64,000 bases of DNA from Myxococcota bacterium (GCA_023150845.1 JAKLKD010000002.1:1-64000), one strand, 5' to 3'. Shown: positions 10,496 through 19,073, counted from the stretch's first letter. The notes: generated by a model not told the origin, from the letters alone. A program made the numbers and translations.

Positions 10496-10576
10496 TCTCG
10501 CTCCGACGTTTTCGGGCCCATAACCCGATCGTGATCTGGGGTCGCTCAGCGCCCGGACGGACACGAGGGGATCATA

Positions 10577-10618
10577 TCTGGCGTCGGCGCGTAGCCAAAA
10601 TTTAGCGCCGACGCCAGA
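10577..10618. repeat. 14-bp perfect inverted repeat in a divergent intergenic region
   Basis: TCTGGCGTCGGCGC (10577-10590) and GCGCCGACGCCAGA (10605-10618) are perfect reverse complements around a 14-nt AT-rich centre. The element lies between divergent genes starting at 10495 (minus) and 10709 (plus), so neither strand places it at a 3' end. An operator, or a structured 5' UTR for either gene, is more likely than a terminator. Confidence 0.6.
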
Positions 10619-10708
10619 ATCGACGTCCGGCGAGTCGAATTTGGCTTTTGCGCTATGTACCCCCGGCGGAGGGCGCCATAGGCTCATCCCAAGCCGGAGC
10701 GACACCCG

Positions 10709-12115
10709 ATGAGCACAACGATCGTCGTCGTGATCACGCGCAGCGCGATGAGCGCCGCCGCCGCCCTCACCCTCAAGCTTGGCCGGGCCTTGGCCGAGGA
10801 CGGCTGGCGCGTGCGCCTCGTCGACGCCCCGTCCGCGGCCCTGAGCGCCGCCGCGCCGCCGCGCCCGCCCGAGGAGGAGCGCCGCCTCTGGGGCGCCGAG
10901 TCCACCCCGTCCCAGCGCGGCGTGCTCACCCTGAGCCCGGCCCTGCGTGACGACCACGGGGACCGGCTGCGCTACGTCTTGGGGCGCCCGTGGGCGCCGG
11001 GCCCGCCGGAGCTCGTGCTCGCCTTGGCCGGTGACGAGCGTGGCCTCGGCGCCTTGCTCGGCGTCTGCGACGGGGCCTTGGCCATCGACGACGAGGACGA
11101 GCGGGAGGCCCTCGCCCCGCTGCTCGCCGCGGCGCCGATCCGCCTCGGCGCTGGGCCTGACGAGGTCCCGGCGGTGCTCGCCGCGCGGCTCCTGCGCGCC
11201 TTGGGCCTCACCCACCCCGAGGCCGCCGCCCGGGCCCGCCAGGGGGCCCTAGACGCCGAGCACGACCTCGCCTGGGAGGGCTTCGGCGAGCTGTGGGACA
11301 CCGACCCCGAGGCCGCCCAGTCTTTCTTCTGGGGCTCCTTGGCCACCCAAGACGGGCCCGCGAGCGCCGCCGTCGCCGCGCTCGGTGTCATCCACGACCG
11401 CGCCCCGACCGAGCTTGACGTGCTCGGCCCCGTGCTCGGCGTGTGTGTGCAGAAGCTAGGCGCCTCGGGCCCGCACCCCCTCGCCGAGCGTGTCTGGCGC
11501 GTCGCCGCCGCCATCGAGGCCCGGGCGACCGGGCCCCTGCCCCTGCGGGTGCAGATCGACCTCCTCGACGCCGGCCTACGCTACGCCTGGACCCTGCGCG
11601 ACGCCGGGGACCCCGACTTTGAGCCCCTGCTGCGCGCGCTGGAGGACCGCCTCCTGCGCCTCGACGCCTCGACGACCCGCCCCACGGACAACCTCCGCCT
11701 CGCCGTCGCGCTCGGCAACCTCGCGTCCTTGACCGGCGAGCTAGGCCACCTCGCCTGGGCCCGGCGCTGCATCGAGCTCGCCGAGCCGAGCCAGCCCGCC
11801 CTCGCTGAGCGTTACGGGGTGCTCGTGCTCACCCGCTTCGCCGCCACGGGCCAGGACCCCTCGCTCTGGGACGAGCTCGTCGCCCACGCCCGGGGCCGCG
11901 TCGGGCCCGAGCCCGCCCGTGCCCACCACCTAATGGCCGTCGCCTTCGCGCACCGCGGGGATCGCGCCACGGCCCTCTCCCATCTCGGCGAGGCCTGCGT
12001 CTACGATCGCCGCCGCCTGCTCGCCGCGTTCTGTGACCCCGATCTCGCGCCGCTCTTTGTCGGGGCGGGCCGCGCCGACTACCGATTCCGGGTCTCCGGT
12101 CCCGAGGGCTCGTGA
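10709..12115 (+). CDS. hypothetical protein with hydrophobic N-terminus and helical-repeat-like C-terminus
   Basis: This 468-residue protein is not recognised. The N-terminus (MSTTIVVVITRSAMSAAAALTLKLGRALAEDGWRVRLVDAP) resembles the first strand and helix of a Rossmann- or ParA-like fold, but no GK(T/S) phosphate loop is present. The part from about residue 170 is rich in Ala, Leu, Arg and Glu in repeating helices (LASLTGELGHLAWARRCIELAE, AHHLMAVAFAHRGDRATALSHLGEACVYDRR), resembling tetratricopeptide-type helical pairs. There is no signal peptide. It stands alone after a divergent spacer and is followed by a GC-rich hairpin. A protein-protein interaction role is only a guess from the helical pattern. 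Confidence 0.62.
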   Translation: MSTTIVVVITRSAMSAAAALTLKLGRALAEDGWRVRLVDAPSAALSAAAPPRPPEEERRLWGAESTPSQRGVLTLSPALRDDHGDRLRYVLGRPWAPGPPELVLALAGDERGLGALLGVCDGALAIDDEDEREALAPLLAAAPIRLGAGPDEVPAVLAARLLRALGLTHPEAAARARQGALDAEHDLAWEGFGELWDTDPEAAQSFFWGSLATQDGPASAAVAALGVIHDRAPTELDVLGPVLGVCVQKLGASGPHPLAERVWRVAAAIEARATGPLPLRVQIDLLDAGLRYAWTLRDAGDPDFEPLLRALEDRLLRLDASTTRPTDNLRLAVALGNLASLTGELGHLAWARRCIELAEPSQPALAERYGVLVLTRFAATGQDPSLWDELVAHARGRVGPEPARAHHLMAVAFAHRGDRATALSHLGEACVYDRRRLLAAFCDPDLAPLFVGAGRADYRFRVSGPEGS

Positions 12116-12483
12116 TCTCAAAGGTTTAGCGTGATGCCAGTCGGCGGCGGATCCTTGCGGGGGTCCGCCGCGCCAGCGTCAAAGTGGCCGAGGTGATGAT
12201 TTCAGAATGATTATCTTTGGCGCACAAGTCTGCGGACACGCAGAGTTTGCGACCTCTGGTCGGCCGCGCCACGAGCGGCGGTCTGCCGCGCGAGATCTCG
12301 TGCAGCAGTCCAACATCGGCCTAGGACGGCCTCTGAGCCACGCTCAGCGCAGGGTGCAACGGGCCTCTCCGGCGTGAGCGAAGGCGGTCTTACCGCGCTC
12401 CTACCTTTGTAGATGAGCACGCCACCGGCGGGGTAGACTTGCCCTGAGAAAGACTCTCACTGGCCCGTCGCACTGGAAGGCAT
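12116..12483. other. intergenic region (368 bp) before tadG-like gene
   Basis: The left part holds the hairpin at 12144-12171. The middle contains a locally AT-richer stretch (about 12195-12225) that could be a promoter zone, and TACCTT at 12402-12407 resembles the -10 elements used elsewhere in the window, though no -35 was found at proper spacing. A short open frame on the minus strand (12211-12420) has no SD or recognisable sequence and is not called. Nothing else was identified. Confidence 0.5.
12144..12171 (+). terminator. GC-rich hairpin after the 10709 gene
   Basis: GCGGCGGATCC (12144-12154) pairs with GGGTCCGCCGC (12161-12171) over 11 bp, including one G-U, around loop TTGCGG. It begins 29 bp after the stop codon. 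There is no T-tract, so termination efficiency is uncertain. Confidence 0.5.
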
Positions 12484-13599
12484 ATGCGCAAGATCTCCTC
12501 GCCCGTCGCGCGGCGCCGCGATGGGTCGTACGCCGTCATCTTCGCGATAACCCTCGTCGTGCTGCTCGGCTTCGCGGCGATCACCATCGACGTTGGCTAT
12601 CAGCAGGTCGTTCGCAACCAGCTTGAGAACATCACCGACGCCGCGGCCCACGCCGGGGCGCACAGCCTCGACGGTACCAACGTCGGCATGATCAGCGCCC
12701 GCTCCGCCGCCCAGCTCGTCGGCTCCGAGAACTATGTCGCTGAAGGCACGGTGAGCCTCGACCTCAACTCGAGCAACGCCGCGAACGGCGACATCGTGCT
12801 CGGCACCTGGGACTTCGACGCCGGGGAGTTCACGGCCTCTGGGGACCCCTCGGTCATCGACACCGTGGCCGTGCGGTCCACCCTTGAGCTCGACACCTTC
12901 TTCGCCCGCTCCGCCTTCGGCCGGGCCACGATGAACGCCCAGGCCGTCTCCTACGCGTACCAGCCGCCGAGCGAGGGCGCGGGGGAGGTGACCTGCTTCT
13001 TGCCCGTCGCCATCGCCGACTGCATGTTTGACCTCTACACCGAGACCGAGCTCCAGAGCATCAACCTCGCGCTCAACCCCGCGGGCATCGACAACGTCGG
13101 CTGGGCGCGGCCCGACGCCACCCCCAGCGCGTCTTGGGTGCGCGGCCAGATTCAGAACTGCGAGGCGGACGGCGCCTTGGCCGTCGGCGACAACGTCGGG
13201 CTCAACAACGGCGTGATCTCCTCGGCGCTCAGCGAACTGGGCTCGGCGATCAACAGCTCTACGACGAGCTGGGACACGAGCACCTGGGGCACGATCCCCA
13301 AGCAGGCCTCCCGCAGCGAGGTCAGCAAGGCCAACTACGGCAAGACCCTGGAGGGCGTCTTCGTCATCTTTGACGGCGGCCCCGACTACTGCACGGGCAA
13401 AGGCGGCAGCTTCAACGGCACCGAAGTCGTCACCGGCTTCGTCTGGGGCGCGGTGTACGACGTGGTGAACACCGGGCCGTCGAGCGGTAAGAACATCTCC
13501 GTGCGCCTCGACCTCTCCGCGGATCGTGAGATCGGCACCAAGGGCGGCGGCCGGGACGTCGGCGTCACCTACCAGCCCCCGGTTCGGATCCTGCAGTGA
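12484..13599 (+). CDS. TadG-like (TadE/G N-terminal domain) pilus-assembly protein
   Basis: This 371-residue protein's N-terminus matches the Tad (TadE/G-like) domain: a basic start (MRKISSPVARRRDGSYAV), one transmembrane helix at about residues 18-38, then IDVGYQQVVRNQLENITDAAAHAGA, the conserved block following the helix in TadG proteins. The remaining roughly 310 residues are extracytoplasmic, with Cys residues in TCFLPVAIADCMF and further on (QNCEADG, DYCTGKGG). TadG-like proteins belong to tight-adherence/Flp pilus systems, probably as minor pseudopilins or surface-anchored factors. The stop overlaps the start of the TadE-like gene by 4 bp. No tadA, tadB, tadC, secretin or prepilin gene occurs nearby. 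Confidence 0.82.
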   Translation: MRKISSPVARRRDGSYAVIFAITLVVLLGFAAITIDVGYQQVVRNQLENITDAAAHAGAHSLDGTNVGMISARSAAQLVGSENYVAEGTVSLDLNSSNAANGDIVLGTWDFDAGEFTASGDPSVIDTVAVRSTLELDTFFARSAFGRATMNAQAVSYAYQPPSEGAGEVTCFLPVAIADCMFDLYTETELQSINLALNPAGIDNVGWARPDATPSASWVRGQIQNCEADGALAVGDNVGLNNGVISSALSELGSAINSSTTSWDTSTWGTIPKQASRSEVSKANYGKTLEGVFVIFDGGPDYCTGKGGSFNGTEVVTGFVWGAVYDVVNTGPSSGKNISVRLDLSADREIGTKGGGRDVGVTYQPPVRILQ

Positions 13600-14021
13600 G
13601 CTTGTCCTCTCTCCACCGCCGCGCTCGACGAGATCGTCGGGGCTCCAACGCCGTGGAGTTCGCGCTCATCTTGCCGATCTTGATCCTGCTCTTCGCAGGG
13701 ATCGTCGAGTGGGGATGGACGCTCAACCAGCAGATGATGGTCGTCCAGGCCGCCCGGGAGGGCGCCCGCGCCGGCGTGTCGACGCCTCGGGATGACGACC
13801 CGGAGACCGCCGCCGAGGCCCGCGCGGTCCAGGCGCTCAACGACATGGGCCTCAACGGCAGCGCCGCCGTCGTCACCGCCACCATCACCGGCGCCTACCC
13901 CGACGAGCTGCTCCAGGTCAGCCTGGCGCTGCCCCACCAGCCCATCATCGGCCTCGTGCCGATCCCCGTAGACCTCAAGGCGGCCCTCACGATGCGCCTC
14001 GAGGAGCAGGTCGCGCCCTGA
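13596..14021 (+). CDS. TadE-like protein
   Basis: This 141-residue protein starts at GTG 13596, overlapping the preceding stop in a GTGA arrangement that indicates translational coupling. After a basic N-terminus comes the TadE signature RGSNAVEFALILPILILLF with the conserved glutamate (VEF) before a single transmembrane helix at about residues 22-40. WGWTLNQQMMVVQAAREGARAG, the typical post-helix block, follows. The C-terminal 80 residues (TATITGAYPDELLQVSLALP) should be outside the membrane. It probably works with the TadG-like protein in pilus biogenesis or surface anchoring. It is a short unit of only two Tad genes. Confidence 0.85.
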   Translation: MSLSSLHRRARRDRRGSNAVEFALILPILILLFAGIVEWGWTLNQQMMVVQAAREGARAGVSTPRDDDPETAAEARAVQALNDMGLNGSAAVVTATITGAYPDELLQVSLALPHQPIIGLVPIPVDLKAALTMRLEEQVAP

Positions 14022-14051
14022 GCGCGTCCGCCGGGCGGCCCCCAACGAAGA

Positions 14052-14080
14052 TGGACAGCGGCCCCTCCCCCGGCTACCTT
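14052..14080 (+). promoter_or_regulatory. candidate promoter for the DEAD-box helicase gene
   Basis: TGGACA (14052-14057) and TACCTT (14075-14080) are separated by 17 bp. TGGACA matches the -35 consensus at five of six positions. The predicted transcription start near 14087 falls within the first arm of the structured leader, about 100 nt before the TTG start codon. Confidence 0.55.
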
Positions 14081-14180
14081 GCGACCAGCCCCGCAGAAGA
14101 CGAACGGGGGCGTTCACCAGGTCGCGTTCTCGGCAGGCGGGGTGGTGGGAATACCCAGGATGCCGAGTGGCCTTCGGGCC
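14081..14180 (+). promoter_or_regulatory. structured 5' leader of the DEAD-box helicase gene
   Basis: Three potential RNA stems lie ahead of the TTG start. GCGACC (14081-14086) pairs with GGTCGC (14120-14125) and encloses CCCC/GGGG. A GGGaatACCC stem follows near 14148-14157. GGCC-TTCG-GGCC (14169-14180) is a UUCG-tetraloop hairpin ending 9 nt before the start codon. The start lacks an evident SD. If the transcript starts near 14087, the first stem would be only partly included. Such leaders are common on cold-inducible helicase mRNAs, but regulation here is inferred. Confidence 0.45.
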
Positions 14181-14189
14181 GAGTGACCA

Positions 14190-15302
14190 TTGAACTTCTC
14201 TGAGCTGAACCTCATCGAGCCCTTGCTGCGCGCCGTCGTCGCCATGGGCTACACCGTCCCCACCCCGATTCAGATGCAGGCCATCCCGCCCGCGCTCCAA
14301 GGGCGCGACCTCTGCGGCATCGCCCAGACCGGCACCGGCAAGACCGCGGCCTTCGCCTTGCCGATCCTCCAGCGCCTCGCCGCGGAGAAGCCCGCCCGGC
14401 ACATCCGCGCCCTCATCCTCGCCCCCACCCGCGAGCTCGCCGCCCAGATTCAGGACACCTTCCGCCAGGCCGCCCAGCACCTCCCCGGCCTGCGCTCGGC
14501 GGTGATCTTCGGCGGCGTCGGCCAGTCCGCCCAGGTGCGCGCCCTGGAGTCCGGCGTAGACATCCTCGTCGCGACGCCGGGCCGCCTGCTCGACCTCTCC
14601 GGCCAGGGCCTCTTGAAGCTCGACAAGGTCGAGATCCTCGTGCTGGACGAGGCCGACCGGATGCTCGACATGGGCTTCGTGCCCGACGTGCGCCGGGTGC
14701 TCAAGCTCATCCCCACCAAGCGCCAGACGCTTTTCTTCTCGGCCACCTTGCCCCCGGTCATCGACGAGCTCGCCGGGCACATGCTCAAGGACCCGGCGCG
14801 GGTCTCGGTCACCCCGGTCACCAAGACCGCCGACAAGATCGAGCAGTCGGTGTACTTCGTGCACCAGATCGACAAGCGCGCGCTTCTTCGGGAGCTTCTG
14901 AGCAACCCCGAGGTCAGCCGGGCCGTGGTGTTCACCCGCACCAAGCACGGCGCGAACCGCGTCGCCGAGCATCTGGAGAAGGGCCGCATCGCCGCCGAGG
15001 CCATCCACGGCAACAAGAGCCAGAACGCCCGCGAGCGGGCCTTGGGCAACTTCCGCCAAGGCACGACCCGTGTGCTCGTCGCCACGGACATCGCGGCCCG
15101 CGGCATCGACGTGACGGGCATCTCCCACGTCATCAACTACGACCTGCCCACGGAGCCCGAGACCTACGTTCACCGCATCGGCCGCACGGCCCGGGCGGGG
15201 GCGGGCGGGATCGCCGTGACCTTGTGCGGCCCCGATGAGCGCGGCATGCTGCGCGACATCGAGCGCCTCATCCAGCAGCGTATCCCCGTCGTCGATCCCT
15301 GA
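14190..15302 (+). CDS. rhlE: RhlE-type DEAD-box ATP-dependent RNA helicase
   Basis: This 370-residue RNA helicase core unwinds RNA duplexes in ribosome assembly or mRNA turnover. All motifs are present: a Q-motif region ([13 protein letters not shown]), Walker A AQTGTGKT (residues 45-52), [21 protein letters not shown] (153-156), SAT, ARGIDV and [10 protein letters not shown]. There is almost no C-terminal extension, as in short RhlE-like helicases. It starts with TTG 14190. An in-frame TGA six bases earlier excludes a longer product, and no SD is visible. The -35/-10 at 14052-14080 and the hairpin-rich leader suggest control at the RNA level. The gene symbol rests on family resemblance, not on an alignment. 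Confidence 0.9.
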   Translation: MNFSELNLIEPLLRAVVAMGYTVPTPIQMQAIPPALQGRDLCGIAQTGTGKTAAFALPILQRLAAEKPARHIRALILAPTRELAAQIQDTFRQAAQHLPGLRSAVIFGGVGQSAQVRALESGVDILVATPGRLLDLSGQGLLKLDKVEILVLDEADRMLDMGFVPDVRRVLKLIPTKRQTLFFSATLPPVIDELAGHMLKDPARVSVTPVTKTADKIEQSVYFVHQIDKRALLRELLSNPEVSRAVVFTRTKHGANRVAEHLEKGRIAAEAIHGNKSQNARERALGNFRQGTTRVLVATDIAARGIDVTGISHVINYDLPTEPETYVHRIGRTARAGAGGIAVTLCGPDERGMLRDIERLIQQRIPVVDP

Positions 15303-15307
15303 GCCCA

Positions 15308-15407
15308 GGCGCTCGCTAGGCGCGCCCCAAGGATCCTCCACCTCCTCCCCCTTCCCGATGGGGGAGGGGAGAGGATAAGGGGCCGCCTTCCACTCTCTGG
15401 GAGCGCC
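15308..15407 (+). repeat. nested inverted repeats covering the encapsulin ribosome-binding site
   Basis: GGCGCTC (15308-15314) is complementary to GAGCGCC (15401-15407), which contains part of the GGGAG ribosome-binding site of the encapsulin gene. Inside lies an imperfect pyrimidine/purine hairpin (about 15343-15375, CTCCTCCCCCTTCCC against GGGGGAGGGGAGAG). The inner stem could act as a terminator for rhlE, or the outer pairing could mask translation initiation. No T-tract is present. Confidence 0.4.
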
Positions 15408-15411
15408 ACCG

Positions 15412-16227
15412 ATGAGCGACGAGCTGCTGCGAGGCTTCGCCCCGATCACCCCGACCGCCTGGCAGATGATCGACCAGGAGGCTAGCCGGGTGCTCCAGGT
15501 CCACCTCACCGCCCGCAGGCTCATCCAGACCCGAGGCCCGCTCGGCTGGGACCACTCCGCGGTGAACAGCGGCCGGGCCACGCGCCTCGAGGAGTACGGC
15601 GGCAGCGCGGTGCAGACCTTGGTGCGTGAGGTCCAGCCGATGCTGGAGCTGCGCGCGCCCTTTGAGCTCGCCCGGGATGAGCTGGAGTCCATCGGCCGGG
15701 GCAACCCCGCGCCGGACCTGAGCCCGCTCACCGAGGCCGCCCGCAACATCGCCGCCGCTGAGGACCGCCTCGTCTACACCGGCCTCGCCTCGGCCTTCGT
15801 GCGCGGGATGCACAGCCACTCCGAGCACGAGCCCGTGGCCTTAGACGGCGACTACCACAACTACCCCGACGCCGTGGCCTTGGCCTTTGAGCGCCTGCGC
15901 CGGGCCGGGGTCGGCGGGCCCTACGCCATGGCCCTGGGCACCCGCTGCTTCTCTGGGCTCAACACGACGACGACCGTCGGCGGTTACCCCGTGCTGGAGC
16001 ACGTCCGCCGCATCGTGGACGGGCCGATCATCGCCGTGCCCGTGCTCGACGGCGCCCTGGTGCTCAGCCAGCGCGGCGGCGACTTTGAGCTCGTGCTCGG
16101 CCGCGACCTCAGCGTCGGCTACAGCGACCACGACTCACGCTCGGTGCGGCTCTACTTTGAGGAGAGCCTCACCTTCCGCCTGCTCGGGCCCAGCGCCGCG
16201 GTGCCTCTGGTCTACCGCAGCGAGTGA
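15412..16227 (+). CDS. family 1 encapsulin nanocompartment shell protein
   Basis: This 271-residue protein assembles into an icosahedral protein shell that encloses enzymes carrying a C-terminal targeting peptide. Diagnostic segments are APITPTAWQMIDQEASRVL with VHLTARRLI near the N-terminus, GPLGWDHSAVNSGR, MLELRAPFELARDELESIGRG, AAEDRLVYTG, GGPYAMALG, VLSQRGGDFELVLGRDLSVGY and the C-terminal VRLYFEESLTFRLLGPSAAV. Length equals that of family 1 shells (about 265) with the HK97-like fold. Members package dye-decolourising peroxidases, ferritin-like proteins or other redox enzymes. No neighbour in this window has a recognisable targeting tail, so the cargo is unknown. It is flanked by rhlE upstream and a convergent envelope operon downstream. 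Confidence 0.92.
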   Translation: MSDELLRGFAPITPTAWQMIDQEASRVLQVHLTARRLIQTRGPLGWDHSAVNSGRATRLEEYGGSAVQTLVREVQPMLELRAPFELARDELESIGRGNPAPDLSPLTEAARNIAAAEDRLVYTGLASAFVRGMHSHSEHEPVALDGDYHNYPDAVALAFERLRRAGVGGPYAMALGTRCFSGLNTTTTVGGYPVLEHVRRIVDGPIIAVPVLDGALVLSQRGGDFELVLGRDLSVGYSDHDSRSVRLYFEESLTFRLLGPSAAVPLVYRSE

Positions 16228-16259
16228 GCTTGTTCATTGAACCTGTTCATTGAACGGGT

Positions 16260-17087
16260 TTAGCGAACGTCGACGCCTAAGCTCAACGACATGAAGGTCA
16301 GCCAGTTGCGGTTGTAGCCGTCCCCGGGGGGCGTCGGGTTCGACGCCGTGCCCGTGGACCCGCCGCTGATCACGCGGAGGTTCAGGAAGGGGTAGACCCC
16401 GCCGTCGAGCTCGACCCCCGCCCGCGCCGAGGCGTCGAGGATCGCGCCGACGACGTCTGAAGTGCCGCCGTTGAGGTACTTGATCGGCGCGTAGAAGCCG
16501 TCCACCTCGGTGCCGACCCAGTAGCCCTGATCCCCCACCGGGGTTCGGGCGCGCACCTTGAGCAGGGGCACGGGGCCGATGTCGCGGTTGGTGCGGCGCA
16601 GCTCCCCGTCCGCCGAGGTGAACTCGATGTTCGCGTTGCGGATCTGCAAGCCCAGGCCCACGGCCAGCTCCCGCTTGTCCCCGGGCAAGAGGTCGTAGGT
16701 GTAGGAGCCGCGCCAGTACGAGAAGCCGTAGCGCATGTCCACGGCGGAGTCCGCGGGGAAGGTCGCGTCGTCCACCACCAGGTCCTCGGTGAGCCAGACC
16801 TGGGTGCGGAGGTCGAGGGGCTGGTAGAGGAAGGTGGCGGTGTGGCGCGGGCCGAAGTGGGCGTCGGCGCTCAGGCGCATGAACGGGAAGGCCACGTCCT
16901 GCCCGCCGTCCTTCACGTAGTCGAGCTGGGTGCCGCTCTGGCTGAACTGGATGTTGTGCGCCAGGGGCTTGAGCGCCCCCAGCTCCGCGTGCAGGGACAG
17001 GGCGTAGGGCCGACCCGCGTTGTTGAGCGCGGTGGGGGCCATGGGCTCGGCGTAGGTGACGGAGGAGAGCAGGGCGAGGACGATCAT
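16260..17087 (-). CDS. outer-membrane beta-barrel-like protein with signal peptide
   Basis: This 275-residue protein starts at ATG 17087 and opens with a short signal peptide (MIVLALLSSVTYA). The mature protein alternates hydrophobic and polar residues in about ten strand-like segments (RHTATFLYQPLDLRTQVWL, MRYGFSYWRGSYTYDLL) and ends in a strand (FMSLSLGVDVR), consistent with an outer-membrane barrel or beta-sandwich. No family was recognised. It follows the glutathione peroxidase-like lipoprotein gene by 15 bp on the same strand, so both probably come from the promoter at 17781-17809. Function is unknown. Confidence 0.68.
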   Translation of the reverse strand: MIVLALLSSVTYAEPMAPTALNNAGRPYALSLHAELGALKPLAHNIQFSQSGTQLDYVKDGGQDVAFPFMRLSADAHFGPRHTATFLYQPLDLRTQVWLTEDLVVDDATFPADSAVDMRYGFSYWRGSYTYDLLPGDKRELAVGLGLQIRNANIEFTSADGELRRTNRDIGPVPLLKVRARTPVGDQGYWVGTEVDGFYAPIKYLNGGTSDVVGAILDASARAGVELDGGVYPFLNLRVISGGSTGTASNPTPPGDGYNRNWLTFMSLSLGVDVR

Positions 17088-17102
17088 GGGGCGCTCCGGG
17101 GA

Positions 17103-17753
<651 letters not shown>

Positions 17754-17780
17754 GAGAGCTCCTTCAGGTTTACGAGGTTT

Positions 17781-17809
17781 TGTATACAGTTTTCTCGTCC
17801 ATCTGTCCA
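17781..17809 (-). promoter_or_regulatory. candidate promoter of the gpx-like/barrel operon
   Basis: On the minus strand TGGACA (17809-17804), 17 bp and TATACA (17786-17781) lie about 28 bp before the ATG at 17753. The -35 is identical to that proposed for the helicase gene. It is a good match to sigma-70-type consensus. Confidence 0.58.
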
Positions 17810-17828
17810 CAAAGAATGTGCAAACCAA

Positions 17829-17857
17829 TTGCGTTCTCTATACGGTCCGGGTACACT
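17829..17857 (+). promoter_or_regulatory. candidate promoter of argF
   Basis: TTGCGT (17829-17834), a 17-bp spacer and TACACT (17852-17857). It would give a leader of roughly 215 nt before the argF ATG. The same -35 hexamer occurs before secE. Confidence 0.4.
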
Positions 17858-18080
17858 TGTTTTGTCAGCGGGTCACAGCGCTGGCTCTCAGGGGTACGCC
17901 GCATCCTTCGCCACCTCTTTCTCTCTCGTCACTCGACCCCTTCCCCAATGTGATGAAGGGTGCGCGCGTTTCCCCTGGTCCTCATCTTCTGCGCTTAAGC
18001 GCCGCAGACTCCACCAAATCCGGTTAACTCTCGGGACTTCGCCCCGGCCCCCTGCCGGTGAGCGCCCCCGAGGTGAATCG

Positions 18081-19007
18081 ATGGTCAGACACTTCCTGTC
18101 CTTGGCGGACCAGAGCCCAGAGGAGCTGCGCGCCCTCCTGGAGATCGCCCGACAGGTCAAGCTCAACCCCCCCGCCTTCGCCAGCGCCTGCCGCGGGCAG
18201 ACCTTGGCGATGATCTTCCAGAAGCCCTCGCTCCGCACCCGCGTGAGCTTTGAGGCGGGCATCTTCCAGCTCGGCGGCCAGGGCGTGTACCTGGGCCCCA
18301 AAGACATCCAGCTCCACCGCGGCGAGTCCCTGCGCGACACGGGCCGGGTGCTCTCGCGGTACTGCGACGGGCTCATGGCTCGGGTCTACGCCCACCAGGA
18401 CATCCTCGACCTCGCCGCCAGCAGCACCGTGCCGGTGATCAACGGCCTCACCGACCTCCTGCACCCCTGCCAGGTGCTCGCCGACCTGCTCACGATTCAG
18501 GAGAAGCGCGGCCAGCTCACCGGGCTCAAGCTCGCGTATGTCGGCGACGGCAACAACATGGCGCACTCGCTGCTCTACGGCGGCGCGCAGTTCGGCATGA
18601 CCGTGAGCGTGGTCCACCCCCGGGGCTACGCGCCGAACCCGGAGATCGTCACCAACGCCCGGCAGCTCGCGGCCAACAGCGGCGGCGCCGTGCTCATCAC
18701 GGAAGACGTCGAGGAGGGCGTCGTGGACGCCGACGTGGTGTACACCGACGTCTGGGCCTCGATGGGCCAAGAGGCGGAGCACCGCGAGCGGGTGCAGCAC
18801 TTCGCGGGCTACCAGGTCAACGCCGCGCTCATGGCCATGGCCCGGCCCAAGGCGCTGTTTATGCACTGCCTGCCCGCCCACCGGGGCGAAGAGGTCGCCG
18901 CTGAGGTCATCGACGGCCCGGCGTCGGTCGTCTACGACCAGGCCGAGAACCGCCTGCACGCCCAGAAGGCGATCCTCATCCGCCTCTTGGGGCGTAAGCA
19001 CCTCTGA
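18081..19007 (+). CDS. argF: ornithine carbamoyltransferase
   Basis: This 308-residue cytoplasmic enzyme transfers the carbamoyl group from carbamoyl phosphate to ornithine, making citrulline in arginine biosynthesis. The carbamoyl-phosphate loop SLRTR (residues 50-54, KPSLRTRVSFE), HPCQ (128-131) and the ornithine-side motif HCLP (262-265, FMHCLPAHRG) are all intact. Length matches bacterial ArgF (about 310). The ATG at 18081 is the natural start of the conserved N-terminus (MVRHFLSLADQSPEEL). It stands alone with no other arg gene in the window. The lyase-type gene at 19074 follows after 66 bp with its own strong SD. Confidence 0.95.
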   Translation: MVRHFLSLADQSPEELRALLEIARQVKLNPPAFASACRGQTLAMIFQKPSLRTRVSFEAGIFQLGGQGVYLGPKDIQLHRGESLRDTGRVLSRYCDGLMARVYAHQDILDLAASSTVPVINGLTDLLHPCQVLADLLTIQEKRGQLTGLKLAYVGDGNNMAHSLLYGGAQFGMTVSVVHPRGYAPNPEIVTNARQLAANSGGAVLITEDVEEGVVDADVVYTDVWASMGQEAEHRERVQHFAGYQVNAALMAMARPKALFMHCLPAHRGEEVAAEVIDGPASVVYDQAENRLHAQKAILIRLLGRKHL

Positions 19008-19073
19008 GAATCCGCGCGCCTGTCACCTTCGGGCCGGCTCGGCGTCGTGTATAGTAGGCATAGGAGGGCGAAG

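Larger units (their letters stand above)
17754..18080. other. divergent intergenic region between gpx-like gene and argF (327 bp)
   Basis: The left half is AT-richer than its surroundings and holds the back-to-back promoter candidates at 17781-17809 (minus) and 17829-17857 (plus). The minus -10 lies inside the 8-bp palindrome TGTATACA (17781-17788), a possible operator half. The remaining roughly 220 bp before argF would be a long leader. No ARG-box-like tandem palindrome, riboswitch or open frame was recognised. Confidence 0.5.

Noticed and set aside
10709..10900. ParA-type ATPase identity for the 10709 gene
   Set aside because: The first strand looks similar, but the phosphate-binding GK(T/S) loop is absent.
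12211..12420. Small minus-strand open frame in the intergenic region before the tadG-like gene
   Set aside because: No SD, no recognisable sequence and no signal of a coding pattern.
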